Assembly: GCA_016194705.1 (NCBI GenBank)
Contig: JACQAZ010000034.1
Location: 115,287-179,286, forward strand
DNA length: 64,000 nucleotides
From: Elusimicrobiota bacterium
GTDB lineage: Bacteria; Elusimicrobiota; Elusimicrobia; UBA1565; UBA9628
Direction of reading: 5' to 3'
Shown here: positions 1-8,099 of the stretch, one piece after another
How positions within the stretch are numbered: the stretch's first letter is position 1
How the letters are laid out: every line of letters starts with the position of its first letter
Made by a program: the position numbers and the translations under genes
Notes under the pieces: model-generated
The model's database searches: none
Told to the model about the DNA's origin: nothing
What the model saw: only the letters and a program-made list of their open reading frames with translations

Positions 1-1347
1 GCCCTCGGCGCGGGACCAGCACAGCTTGGGGATCCACACCATGTCGCCGTACCACAGGGGCGCGCCCAAGGGCACCCAATTGGTCAGCGCCAGCGGCGTG
101 CCGAAACACGGGGGGATGTTGGCCGGCCCGGAGGCTGTGCCGAGGTAAAAGCGGCTTTCCGCGCAAAGGAAGACGTCCATCCGCTCGGATTTTTCAGGAT
201 CGTGGGCGAAGTCGATAACGCGCTCCATGGCGGGCAAAGGCTTCATGCCGGCGTCCCCGATGCGGACGACCCAGCCGCCCCGGTCCGTGATCGCGCGCAC
301 GGCGTCGAAGAAGGTTTCGAGCTCGCAGCTGCGCGCGTTGGGATGCTTTTCGTCGATGCGCGACCAGAAGCCCGCCTCCCGGACGTGCAGGCAGACGAAC
401 CACGCGTTCTCGGGCAAGCCGCGCTGCGCCAGCAGGGCGCGGCCGCGCGCTTTGTCCTCGGCGAAGAGGCGCAGGAGCGGCGGACGACCCTGCGCTTCCC
501 ACTCCTTTTGGACCCCGATGCCCGCGGGGACATGGCCGCGGGCCCGGCCGTCTGGAAAGGCGACGCCCCAGACCTCGTCGGTGACCAGGCGCGCGTCCTC
601 CTTCGTGAAGCCGGCCTCGGCGGGATCCGCGACGATCTCGACGAAGGGGCGCCACAGGTCGAGAAGATAGCGGTTGGGGACCCGAAGCTCGGGCCGCAAG
701 GGGAGTACGATCCTTGACCCGCGCCGCAGGCCGAGGGGACCCATCTTGAAATAGTAATCCAGCGCTCCCACGTGGCCGACGGAGGCCAGCCACGACTCGC
801 CGAGGAAGCGCACGCCCCGCTCGTCGAGGCCGCGCCGCGAAGCCTGCGCTCGCCGCGCGCGCAGCCCTCTGTCGAGCATGTCCTCCATCGTCTTCCAGTC
901 GCCGGTATAGCGATGAAGGACGAAGGCGTTGACGCAGTAGTCCGGGTTCTCGGGGTCCAGCGCGATGGCGGCGGCGTAGTGCCGCGCGGCCTTGCGCTGA
1001 GTCGCGGGGTCGTCGAGTTCCCGCGCGAAGGCGTCGGCCAGAGTCGCGTGGACCGCCGCGGCGGCGGCGGCCGCGGCCCCCGTCAGACCCGCGTCTCGGG
1101 CCTGGGCCTTGGCGCACGCCGCTTCGGCCGCGGCCCAATCCCCCTCGTAGACGCGCATGCGGGCGACCGCGATCCAGGCCTTAGCCAGCGCGATGCGCGG
1201 CTTTGGGCCCGAGACGGCCAAGGTCCAGAGCCTTGCTGCGGCGAGGCCGAGCATGGGACGGTGATAGACCGGCAGCAGGTACTTCGCCGCCGACCATAGC
1301 CGCGACTCTTTGAGACGCCGCTTGATGTCTGCGCGGCGGGGACTCAC
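1..1347 (-). CDS. TIGR04372-type glycosyltransferase, 3' end outside the window
   Basis: 449 codons are visible and the 3' end lies beyond base 1. It starts with GTG at 1347, overlapping the TGA of the upstream aminotransferase (GTGA). The first part (about residues 1-170) is helical and TPR-like. Then come the blocks WFVCLHVREAGFW, GGWVVRIGD and DVFLCAESRFYLGTASG, which match the TIGR04372 glycosyltransferase family of surface polysaccharide loci. The N-terminal pattern (LW..KY..P.YHRP) is shared with the gene at 10335-12056, so the two are paralogues. The sugar donor and acceptor are unknown; a cytoplasmic role in glycan assembly is inferred from the neighbours. Confidence 0.8.
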   Translation of the reverse strand, partial: MSPRRADIKRRLKESRLWSAAKYLLPVYHRPMLGLAAARLWTLAVSGPKPRIALAKAWIAVARMRVYEGDWAAAEAACAKAQARDAGLTGAAAAAAAAVHATLADAFARELDDPATQRKAARHYAAAIALDPENPDYCVNAFVLHRYTGDWKTMEDMLDRGLRARRAQASRRGLDERGVRFLGESWLASVGHVGALDYYFKMGPLGLRRGSRIVLPLRPELRVPNRYLLDLWRPFVEIVADPAEAGFTKEDARLVTDEVWGVAFPDGRARGHVPAGIGVQKEWEAQGRPPLLRLFAEDKARGRALLAQRGLPENAWFVCLHVREAGFWSRIDEKHPNARSCELETFFDAVRAITDRGGWVVRIGDAGMKPLPAMERVIDFAHDPEKSERMDVFLCAESRFYLGTASGPANIPPCFGTPLALTNWVPLGAPLWYGDMVWIPKLCWSRAEG

Positions 1348-2513
1348 GCGTTCCTCGGCAGCCTCTCTTTCCTCAAGAGCTTAGGGTCTAGGGACTTCAA
1401 GACCGCGACGGTGCGTTCGGCGGCCTCCATCGGCAAGTCCGGCCCGCTGGGAAGGAAGATGCCGTGGCGGCTGAAGAGCCACGAGTTCGGGAAATCGGTG
1501 CCTTGGCGCCCCAGATGCCGTGACCGGTCCAGGTCGGGCAAGAACGGGCGGGCCTGGATGTTCTCCTTGGCCAGCAGGCGCACGACCTCGTCGCGGTCGT
1601 CGACGAGGACCTCGTTCCAAAGCGGCAGGTTGCCCGCAGATTCCTTGACCGGCATGAATCGCAGGAAGTCGAGGCCTTTGAGCGCTGCCTGATAGTAGTG
1701 GTAGAGCCGCAGATGCGCCTTCTTCTTCTGCTCGAGCTTGTCGAGCTGCACGAGGCCGACCGAGGCGAGGACGTCGCTGAACTTGAGGTTGAAGCCGAAG
1801 CGCGGGTACTCGGCCTTGTAAGTGCCGACGACGCCGTGATTGCGCGCGAGCAGCAGCTCCTCGTGGAGCTTGGCGCTGCGGGTGACGACGACGCCGCCTT
1901 GGCCGGTGGTGATGAACTTGGTCACGCCCAGAGAGAAGCAGCCGAGGTCCGACTGCGCCCCGAGGAAGCCGCGGCCGTCCTGCGAGTAGAAGGCCTGCGC
2001 GGCATCCTCTATGACGGTGAGCCCGTGCTTCTTGGCCACGCGGCGCACCTTGGCCATGTCGGCCGAGTTGCCGTTGAGGTGGACGACGATGATCGCGCGG
2101 GTCTTCTTGGTGACGCGGCTCTCGATGGCGTCCTCGTCGATGAGCGGGTCGTCGTTGTGGACGTCGACCAGGCGCACCGAGGCGCCGGCCAGCAGGACCG
2201 AGTGCGCGGTCGCGACGAAGGTCCGGTTGGGGACGAGCACCTCGTCGCCGGGACCGATGCCGGCGGCGGCGACCGCCATGTAAATGGCGGCGCTGCCGCT
2301 GGTGGTGCAGACGGCGTAGGGCATGCCCAGGATTTGGGCGAAGCGCCGCTCGAACTCTTCGGTTTCGCGGCCCATGCTGAGGTGGCCGGCGAGCACGGCC
2401 TTCTTGGCCATCTCGGCCTCGGCCTCGCCGACGACGGTCTTCCAGTAAGGGATAAAATCCGCGCCGGTCTTGGAACCGAGCTTGCCTGCGACGGTTTCGA
2501 CGGAATTGCCCAT
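1344..2513 (-). CDS. DegT/DnrJ/EryC1/StrS-family sugar aminotransferase
   Basis: 389 aa, a normal length for PLP-dependent sugar aminotransferases, which convert a keto group on a nucleotide sugar to an amine. The family blocks are clear: TTSGSAAIYMA near residue 71, VIEDAAQAF near 167, and the PLP-lysine block CFSLGVTKFITTGQGG with K199. In most relatives this block reads SFHPLKNL; SLGVTKF marks a different subgroup from the two paralogues at 27168 and 28265. It is the first gene after a roughly 100-bp gap with a good extended -10, and is translationally coupled to the glycosyltransferase downstream. The exact sugar cannot be named. Confidence 0.92.
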   Translation of the reverse strand: MGNSVETVAGKLGSKTGADFIPYWKTVVGEAEAEMAKKAVLAGHLSMGRETEEFERRFAQILGMPYAVCTTSGSAAIYMAVAAAGIGPGDEVLVPNRTFVATAHSVLLAGASVRLVDVHNDDPLIDEDAIESRVTKKTRAIIVVHLNGNSADMAKVRRVAKKHGLTVIEDAAQAFYSQDGRGFLGAQSDLGCFSLGVTKFITTGQGGVVVTRSAKLHEELLLARNHGVVGTYKAEYPRFGFNLKFSDVLASVGLVQLDKLEQKKKAHLRLYHYYQAALKGLDFLRFMPVKESAGNLPLWNEVLVDDRDEVVRLLAKENIQARPFLPDLDRSRHLGRQGTDFPNSWLFSRHGIFLPSGPDLPMEAAERTVAVLKSLDPKLLRKERLPRNA

Positions 2514-2523
2514 GGGAAACCAG

Positions 2524-2529
2524 ATTATA
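2524..2529 (-). promoter_or_regulatory. Extended -10 box upstream of the aminotransferase
   Basis: On the minus strand the sequence reads TGCTATAAT: a perfect -10 with the TGn extension. Only ten bases separate it from the ATG at 2513, so transcription would begin within about four bases of the start codon, giving a near-leaderless mRNA. No convincing -35 is seen, as is usual for extended -10 promoters. Confidence 0.55.
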
Positions 2530-2616
2530 GCAGTTATTTGCCGATGCGTTCTAATATTGAACGCAGTCAGCTGAGGCGCCGGACGCGCTTGGTCAGGCCG
2601 CCCTGAGCATTTTTCA

Positions 2617-4833
2617 TTATTCAGGCCGACTGATGGCGACCGTCAGCCGCACGGCTCCCGGAGCGACCTCGACCGTCTCGATCCCGTTGGGCAGATCGAA
2701 GGGACGGCGGAAATCGACGGGAGGGCGCTGATGCTCTCCTACGACTTTCAAGACCTCTTGCACCAAGGATTCCGGGAGGGTGATATTCTTCAGCTTGGCC
2801 TTGCGTACGTCGGCGAGGAGCTTTCCTTTCGCCGAGGTCACGCGGAGCCGCAGCTCGGCCGCGTTGTCCATATTCAGATACCGGCGCAGCGAGCCAAGCG
2901 ACTGCAACGGGCTCGGGCCGAGCCGGACAACCGCCTCGGCGGAGACGATGCGCTCCATCTCGAAATGGACGGCCGCGGAGAGGACATCGACCCCGCCGGC
3001 CCCGTGCTTGGCCCTGATCCAGTGCTGGAGATAGTCGTTCGCCTCTGATTCCGTCACCGTGAAGACTTTCTCGGTTCGCCGCTTCCCCCCGGCTTTATTG
3101 TCCTTGATGAGACGGATGATCCGTTCTACCTTCTCGGCGATCTTGTCCTCGAGCACGATCTGCGCGGCCTCGCGCTCCGCGCGCCGCGCCTTTTCCACGG
3201 CTTGCCGCCGTTGTTCCCAGGCGATGACCTTGGCCGCGCCGAGCAGCAGCAGCACCGCGGCCGCGGCGAACCGGGGAGCTCGCGCTCGCACGGTCTTTGA
3301 CGCAGTGCTCTCGCAAAGCCGGATCAGATTGAAGACCGCGATCGCATTGAAGGCCACCGCCGAGTTCTGCCCGTGCACTGGAACGAGAATCCGCACGATC
3401 GAGCAAAAAGCGAAATAGATGAACATGGCCAGCAGGCAAAGGATCGGGAGGGGAGCGGCGTCATCAGAAGATCCGGCGGCCGACGCGGCGTAAAGCGCCT
3501 GCCCGACCAAGAAATACGCGCACAGGAGGTAGATGTAAAAGAGCGGGCTGGAAGGGAAGTATTTCCACCTGAGGTTCAAGATCCAGTCCGTGTGGACGTG
3601 CCTGACGCTCGCCGACATGTCGTCGGCGTCAACGGGGATTGATGGATTCAGGTTTGGAATGTATCCTTGTGAAGATAGGCGTCCGGACCAGCTGTAGTAA
3701 GGGAGGAATAAGAAGTAATCCCATGCGCTGCGCAGCAAGAAGCCCGCAAAATGCCAAGGTCTGCCGATAATGCTGCGGAAATAGAGGTTCCGAATTCCGG
3801 CAGCGTATTCTTTCGAATAGAAAAGCCGAAAGAGGTTCTTGGTGCCCGGAAAATATGGCTGTTCGGCGAACTTCGCCTTTGCTTCGGGATAGGCCGTGTA
3901 GAAATCATTGGAGCCGACCCCGTCGTCGTGCCGGTTGGGCTTGTCGAAGCGGACCATCGAAATGTAGAGCGCATGGAACAAAGGCGCATAGACGCGTTCC
4001 TGGCTTGGCGCCGGCGCAAAGACGATCTTGCGGTCACGCTGCGCTCGCAATCCCGCGACCGCGCCGAAGTACGATGCCCAGCCGAGCGCCAGCAGCGAGG
4101 CGGCGGCCAAGAGGGCTCCCCCGATCTTCTTTCGGCGAGGGCCGAGCCAGACTAGGAATACCGCGAAGATAAAGAGGGATGCCAGCGCGATGAGAGCCTC
4201 GGACATTCTGATGTGGCCGGTGTAGGCCAGCAGGAAGCCTGCGGGGATCAAGGACAGCAAGGAATGTTTGCGTCCCGTCCGGACAAAGTGCATCACGAGG
4301 ATGAAGACTGAGCAGACGAGCGGCGGGTTAAGGATCATGTACGCGTGCATGTCCGGCATCCCGTAGATGAGCCCCGGGGATAGGAGCTTGAAAGCCGCCA
4401 GAAGCGCAAAGATTGGGATCGCGAGCCAGCCGTTCCTCAGGATTAGATAGCCGGCCAGAAGAGAAAAGATCGCGCAGAGGATCGTGAATGCGGCGTTGAT
4501 GAAGAAGGCGATCGTATGCTCGGTGATCCGGATCCCCATGACGAGGCAGATCAGCTGGTGCGTCAACGATTCGCCGTCGACGGAGCCGTAGGAAAACATC
4601 GCCCTCTCGCTCGGGACCAGCTGTCCCGCGATCCTCTTCACCAGAACGACGCCGGTTTCTCTCGGCAGATTCAAATCGGCGAGGAAGTCCATTCGAGTCC
4701 TTCCATCGAAAGACCCGAGATTAGGATAGTTGATGACGCTGTCGTCGATTTTAAAGAGGCCGAAGGCCGCGGCCAGGCCCAAGATGATCAGCGGCGGCAG
4801 CAGAAAGTCGCGAGTTCCGGGGTGAGCGGTCAT
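2617..4833 (-). CDS. Large polytopic membrane protein with C-terminal soluble domain
   Basis: 738 aa from the ATG at 4833, which lies four bases after the stop of the upstream methyltransferase; an in-frame extension to 5031 lies over that gene and is not coding in character. Hydrophobic helices run from about residue 10 to 540 (for example LLPPLIILGLAAAFGLF and ALIALASLFIFAVFLVWLG), suggesting ten or more membrane spans. A charged helix and a soluble domain of about 150 residues follow, starting near FTVTESEANDYL. The arrangement recalls lipid-linked sugar transferases or glycan-processing membrane proteins of polysaccharide loci, but no family motif was recognised. Function unknown. Confidence 0.7.
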   Translation of the reverse strand: MTAHPGTRDFLLPPLIILGLAAAFGLFKIDDSVINYPNLGSFDGRTRMDFLADLNLPRETGVVLVKRIAGQLVPSERAMFSYGSVDGESLTHQLICLVMGIRITEHTIAFFINAAFTILCAIFSLLAGYLILRNGWLAIPIFALLAAFKLLSPGLIYGMPDMHAYMILNPPLVCSVFILVMHFVRTGRKHSLLSLIPAGFLLAYTGHIRMSEALIALASLFIFAVFLVWLGPRRKKIGGALLAAASLLALGWASYFGAVAGLRAQRDRKIVFAPAPSQERVYAPLFHALYISMVRFDKPNRHDDGVGSNDFYTAYPEAKAKFAEQPYFPGTKNLFRLFYSKEYAAGIRNLYFRSIIGRPWHFAGFLLRSAWDYFLFLPYYSWSGRLSSQGYIPNLNPSIPVDADDMSASVRHVHTDWILNLRWKYFPSSPLFYIYLLCAYFLVGQALYAASAAGSSDDAAPLPILCLLAMFIYFAFCSIVRILVPVHGQNSAVAFNAIAVFNLIRLCESTASKTVRARAPRFAAAAVLLLLGAAKVIAWEQRRQAVEKARRAEREAAQIVLEDKIAEKVERIIRLIKDNKAGGKRRTEKVFTVTESEANDYLQHWIRAKHGAGGVDVLSAAVHFEMERIVSAEAVVRLGPSPLQSLGSLRRYLNMDNAAELRLRVTSAKGKLLADVRKAKLKNITLPESLVQEVLKVVGEHQRPPVDFRRPFDLPNGIETVEVAPGAVRLTVAISRPE

Positions 4834-4837
4834 TGCG

Positions 4838-5551
4838 TCAGCGTTCGGGCTTCTTCGCGCAGCAGTAGTATTGCCCGCCGATGGGCAGCTTGTGCAGGCT
4901 CGGTTCAAGCGCGCGCAGCCGCGAGAGAAACCGCGGGAAAAACACGATGTAGCGCGTCTCCACGCCGAGCAGGCCCGCCTCGCGGCAAACGCGCTCGATG
5001 TGCCCGCTTCGGTAGAGCGTGACGCCGACATCGACGGGGCAATAGCGGACGACCCAGCGCGTCAGGGGATTGACGGGATTGTGCTCAAAAGTGAAGAGGT
5101 GCCCGCCCGGCTTGAGCACGCGGGACATCTCCCGCGCCATGGCCGCGTGGCTCTCCCGGGACGTGTGGTGGAAGATGCAGCTTGAGAACACCACGTCGAA
5201 GGCCGCGTCATCGAAAGGGATGCTCTCGGCGTGCCCGCGCGCGAAGGTCCCTTCGGGCAGGCCGCGGCGCAGTGCGGCGTCGAGCATGCCCCGCGAGGGC
5301 TCGATGCCGTTGACCTCGCGGAATTCCCCGCGCAGCAGCTCGACGAAGCGTCCCTTGCCGCAGCCGACGTCGAGCACGCGTAACCCTGACGCATTCAGCC
5401 CCAGACGGGCAAGGTGCTCGACAAGCTCACGGGCCTTGATCCGGAGAAAGTAGTCGTGAGGCTCGCCCGCCGCGGATTTGACGGCGGAGTCGATGTCCTC
5501 CTCGTAGTGATAGCAGATGCGGTCGAAATCGCCCGGAGCCGGCTTAGGCAC
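4838..5551 (-). CDS. SAM-dependent class I methyltransferase
   Basis: 237 aa. The GTG at 5551 is chosen as start because it overlaps the stop of the upstream dehydrogenase and has GGAGGAG eight bases before it; longer in-frame extensions read through that gene. The SAM-binding motif I LRVLDVGCGKGRF is at about residues 57-69, with IPFDDAAFDVVFSSCIFHH (motifs II/III) and RVLKPGGHLFTFEH following, typical of the Methyltransf_11 group. Its place between an epimerase and a membrane protein suggests methylation of a sugar or lipid-linked intermediate. The substrate cannot be read from sequence. Confidence 0.85.
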   Translation of the reverse strand: MPKPAPGDFDRICYHYEEDIDSAVKSAAGEPHDYFLRIKARELVEHLARLGLNASGLRVLDVGCGKGRFVELLRGEFREVNGIEPSRGMLDAALRRGLPEGTFARGHAESIPFDDAAFDVVFSSCIFHHTSRESHAAMAREMSRVLKPGGHLFTFEHNPVNPLTRWVVRYCPVDVGVTLYRSGHIERVCREAGLLGVETRYIVFFPRFLSRLRALEPSLHKLPIGGQYYCCAKKPER

Positions 5552-6395
5552 GAAGCAGCTCCTCCAAGGGACGGGGCTTGAAGCCGAGGTCGCGGATCGC
5601 GGCGCTGGAATCGCTCGATTTCTTGACCAACAATCTTGCGGCTTGGTCAGGTGCCAGCGAGCCGAGCGTGAGGGCGCAGGCCGCGCGCAGGAACGCCGCC
5701 GGCACGGGGATCGGCAATACCCGGCGCCCCGAGGCGCCATCGAGCAAGCGCCAAATGTCCACGAACCGATAATCTCGCGGCCCCGCCAGCGTGTAGGTCT
5801 TGCCGAGGCAGACCGGGTTGAGAAGCGAGCGCGTGACGGCTTCGACCGTGTCGTCGAGGCCGATGGGCGCCAGCGTCGTCGCGGATAGGATTACCGGGAA
5901 AATCCTCCAGCGCCGCGCCATTGCAACGAACTGCGTGATCCCGCGGCCGTACTGCTCGCCGAGAATTTCGGCCGGCCGGAAGATCGTCCAAGGCAGGGCG
6001 CTTTCTTGGATGGCGTGCTCGGCCAGGGTTTTCGAGAGACTGTAGGCCCCTCCGGCCTCGCCTTGACAGCGAGAGCTCAGAAAAACGAATTGCCGGATTC
6101 CGGACCCCGACGCGGCTTTCAGCAGGCGCCGCGTGCCTTCCAGGTTGACGCGCCGGTAGGATTCCAGGTCGGCCGAGTGCGAGACGGCCGCGAAATGGAG
6201 GATCGCGTCGAGAGGGGGCAGTTCGCTGAGCTCGGTCAGCGAAGCATCCAGGACTTCGTCGCCCTCCGCCGCCTCGACGGGCTTTTTATGCCGCATCAGC
6301 AGGAATGACGCCCCGGAGAACCGCGGCTCCGCCTTGAGGCGGCGATACAAGCGGCGGCCGAGCTCGCAACTTGCACCCGTCAGGAGGATTTTCAA
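5544..6395 (-). CDS. NAD-dependent epimerase/dehydratase (extended SDR)
   Basis: 283 aa starting with TTG at 6395 (TTGA overlap with the glycosyltransferase stop), which puts the first beta strand KILLTGAS at the N-terminus. An ATG at 6428 would add 11 residues and cannot be excluded. The catalytic YSLSK (YxxxK) is present. The dinucleotide motif reads TGASCELG, so the second glycine of TGxxGxxG is a cysteine, which may affect cofactor binding. Likely acts on a nucleotide- or lipid-linked sugar. It is translationally coupled on both sides, in the order GT2, SDR, methyltransferase. Confidence 0.85.
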   Translation of the reverse strand: MKILLTGASCELGRRLYRRLKAEPRFSGASFLLMRHKKPVEAAEGDEVLDASLTELSELPPLDAILHFAAVSHSADLESYRRVNLEGTRRLLKAASGSGIRQFVFLSSRCQGEAGGAYSLSKTLAEHAIQESALPWTIFRPAEILGEQYGRGITQFVAMARRWRIFPVILSATTLAPIGLDDTVEAVTRSLLNPVCLGKTYTLAGPRDYRFVDIWRLLDGASGRRVLPIPVPAAFLRAACALTLGSLAPDQAARLLVKKSSDSSAAIRDLGFKPRPLEELLRA

Positions 6396-7147
6396 TTCTC
6401 CCTCTTGTCCCCGAAGCGGTAGCGCCACATGTTCATGAGGAACTCGACGACCGCTTCGGGCTTGACGAAAGAATAGCGTCCTTCCAGCTCTTGATAGTGG
6501 ACGGGGATCTCGGCCACGCGCAGCCCAAGGCGGCCCGCCTTGATCATGATCTCGGCGTCGGCGAACCAGTCGGTGCTCTCGATCTTGAAACGCTCGTAGG
6601 CGCCTCTCTTGAAGAACTTCGGTTTTGAATTGATGTCGAAATAGCGGCTTTTCGCGAACAGCAGACGGAACAGCGTGTTATAAGCGAAGGACAGAAGAAT
6701 TCGCGCGGGGCCGTCGCCGCGAAGAACGCGGTAGGTCTTGACGAGATCGACGTCGTCGTGCAGGAGGCGTCCGACGCAGGCGTTGATCGCCTCGTGCGGA
6801 AATTGTCCGTCGCCGTCCACGACCCCAAGGTATTGTCCGCCGCAGGCGTCCAAGCCCATCACGAGGTCCCATCCCATCATCCCGTTTTTCTTGATGGAGA
6901 CCATCTTCGTGTTCGGCAGGCGCTTGCAGAGTTTGGACACGATCTCCGGGGTCCTGTCGCGCATTCCCTCTTGATAGTTCGCGACGAGGACGAGCTCCCA
7001 AGTGAAGCTGTAGTCGGAGAGGATAGCATGCATCTTCTCGACGAAAGGGACGATCCTTTCCTCGGCGCGGTAGCAGAGAATGGCGAGAGAAATGAAGGGT
7101 GGGGCGTCGGCGTCGTTCCCCGGCGTGACGTCTCGTCGTGGCGGCAT
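6392..7147 (-). CDS. Family 2 glycosyltransferase (DPM-like)
   Basis: 251 aa. The GT-A fold starts at ISLAILCYRAEE. The metal/nucleotide-binding motif DGDGQFP is at residues 111-117, and LVMGLDACGGQYLGVVDG is typical of polyprenyl-phosphate sugar transferases of the dolichol-phosphate mannose synthase group. There is no C-terminal membrane anchor, so it is a soluble or peripheral single-domain enzyme. It is the first gene of a minus-strand run (GT2, SDR, methyltransferase, membrane protein) and faces away from the methyltransferase at 7247. Confidence 0.88.
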   Translation of the reverse strand: MPPRRDVTPGNDADAPPFISLAILCYRAEERIVPFVEKMHAILSDYSFTWELVLVANYQEGMRDRTPEIVSKLCKRLPNTKMVSIKKNGMMGWDLVMGLDACGGQYLGVVDGDGQFPHEAINACVGRLLHDDVDLVKTYRVLRGDGPARILLSFAYNTLFRLLFAKSRYFDINSKPKFFKRGAYERFKIESTDWFADAEIMIKAGRLGLRVAEIPVHYQELEGRYSFVKPEAVVEFLMNMWRYRFGDKREN

Positions 7148-7246
7148 GTCGATTGTCTAGGATTCGATTCTACTTCTTTTGCTTAGCGGCCAAATATGGG
7201 GGGAGGCCAATTTGGTAAGATCGCTTCGCCCCTCGGGCGATGCGGC

Positions 7247-8092
7247 ATGGATAAAGACGAAGAGAAGTCCTGCACGGTGTGCGGCGCTCCCGGCCGGCTG
7301 ACCGTCGCCAGGCCCGAGGGCAGCCTTTACCGCTGCCCGGCTTGCGACCACTGCTTCAGCGGACTCGAAACCATGCCCGAGCATGAGTCCTACGGCGATG
7401 AGTATTACGACGAGAAGCACCGCGCATGGTTCGAGAATCCGAACACCGAGTTGTTCGACTATATCCAGGGCTGGGTCACCAGGGTGGGCCCGCGCGCTTC
7501 GGTCCTGGACGTCGGCGCCGGGCGCGGCGACTTCCTGCGGCATCTGCGCGCCAAGGAGCCCGGCCTTGCTCTGACCGGCGTCGACGTGTCGCCGATCCCT
7601 CCGGCCGAGGGCATCACTTGGATCAGGGGCGACGCGCTCGATCTCAAGCTGGCCCGAAGGTTCGACGCCGTCTTGAGCCTGGCGGTCATCGAGCATGTCG
7701 TCGACATTCACGGATTCGTAAGAGGCTTGAAGGCTCTCTGCGCGCCCGGCGGCCTCGTGGTCGTCATGACGGTCAACGATCGCAGCATCCTTTACGGCGC
7801 GGCGCGCGCGATGCGCTGGCTCGGGCTGAGCGGTCCTTTCAATAGGCTCTATGAGAAGCATCATGTCAATCATTTCAATGTCTCTTCGCTGCGGCGATTG
7901 CTCGATAGCGAAGGGCTTTCGATCATTGAGACTCATTACCACAACATCCCGATGGCCGCCGTGGACATAGAAGCGCCGTCCGCTCCGATCGCCGCGATCT
8001 ACCGGGTCGGAGTGCGCGGCGCGTTCGCCCTCGGGACCATCCTTCGAAAGACCTACCTTCAGACCATCGTATGCCGGAATGCCGGTCCTTGA
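7247..8092 (+). CDS. Zinc-ribbon plus SAM methyltransferase
   Basis: 281 aa from ATG 7247; an earlier in-frame ATG at 7196 gives a low-complexity leader and is less likely. The N-terminus carries a CxxC pair (C9, C12) and a second pair (C30, C33), a rubredoxin-like zinc knuckle common in sugar methyltransferases of O-antigen clusters. The SAM site VLDVGAGRGDFL is at residues 86-97 and LSLAVIEHVVD follows. It is one of only two plus-strand genes inside the glycan locus. The region 7148-7246 must carry divergent promoters, but no strong -35/-10 pair was found there. Confidence 0.85.
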   Translation: MDKDEEKSCTVCGAPGRLTVARPEGSLYRCPACDHCFSGLETMPEHESYGDEYYDEKHRAWFENPNTELFDYIQGWVTRVGPRASVLDVGAGRGDFLRHLRAKEPGLALTGVDVSPIPPAEGITWIRGDALDLKLARRFDAVLSLAVIEHVVDIHGFVRGLKALCAPGGLVVVMTVNDRSILYGAARAMRWLGLSGPFNRLYEKHHVNHFNVSSLRRLLDSEGLSIIETHYHNIPMAAVDIEAPSAPIAAIYRVGVRGAFALGTILRKTYLQTIVCRNAGP

Positions 8093-8099
8093 GCGCCGG

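Noticed and set aside
194..1138. 314-codon minus-strand open frame
   Set aside because: Shadow of the TIGR04372 gene that starts with GTG at 1347; the real frame carries the family motifs.
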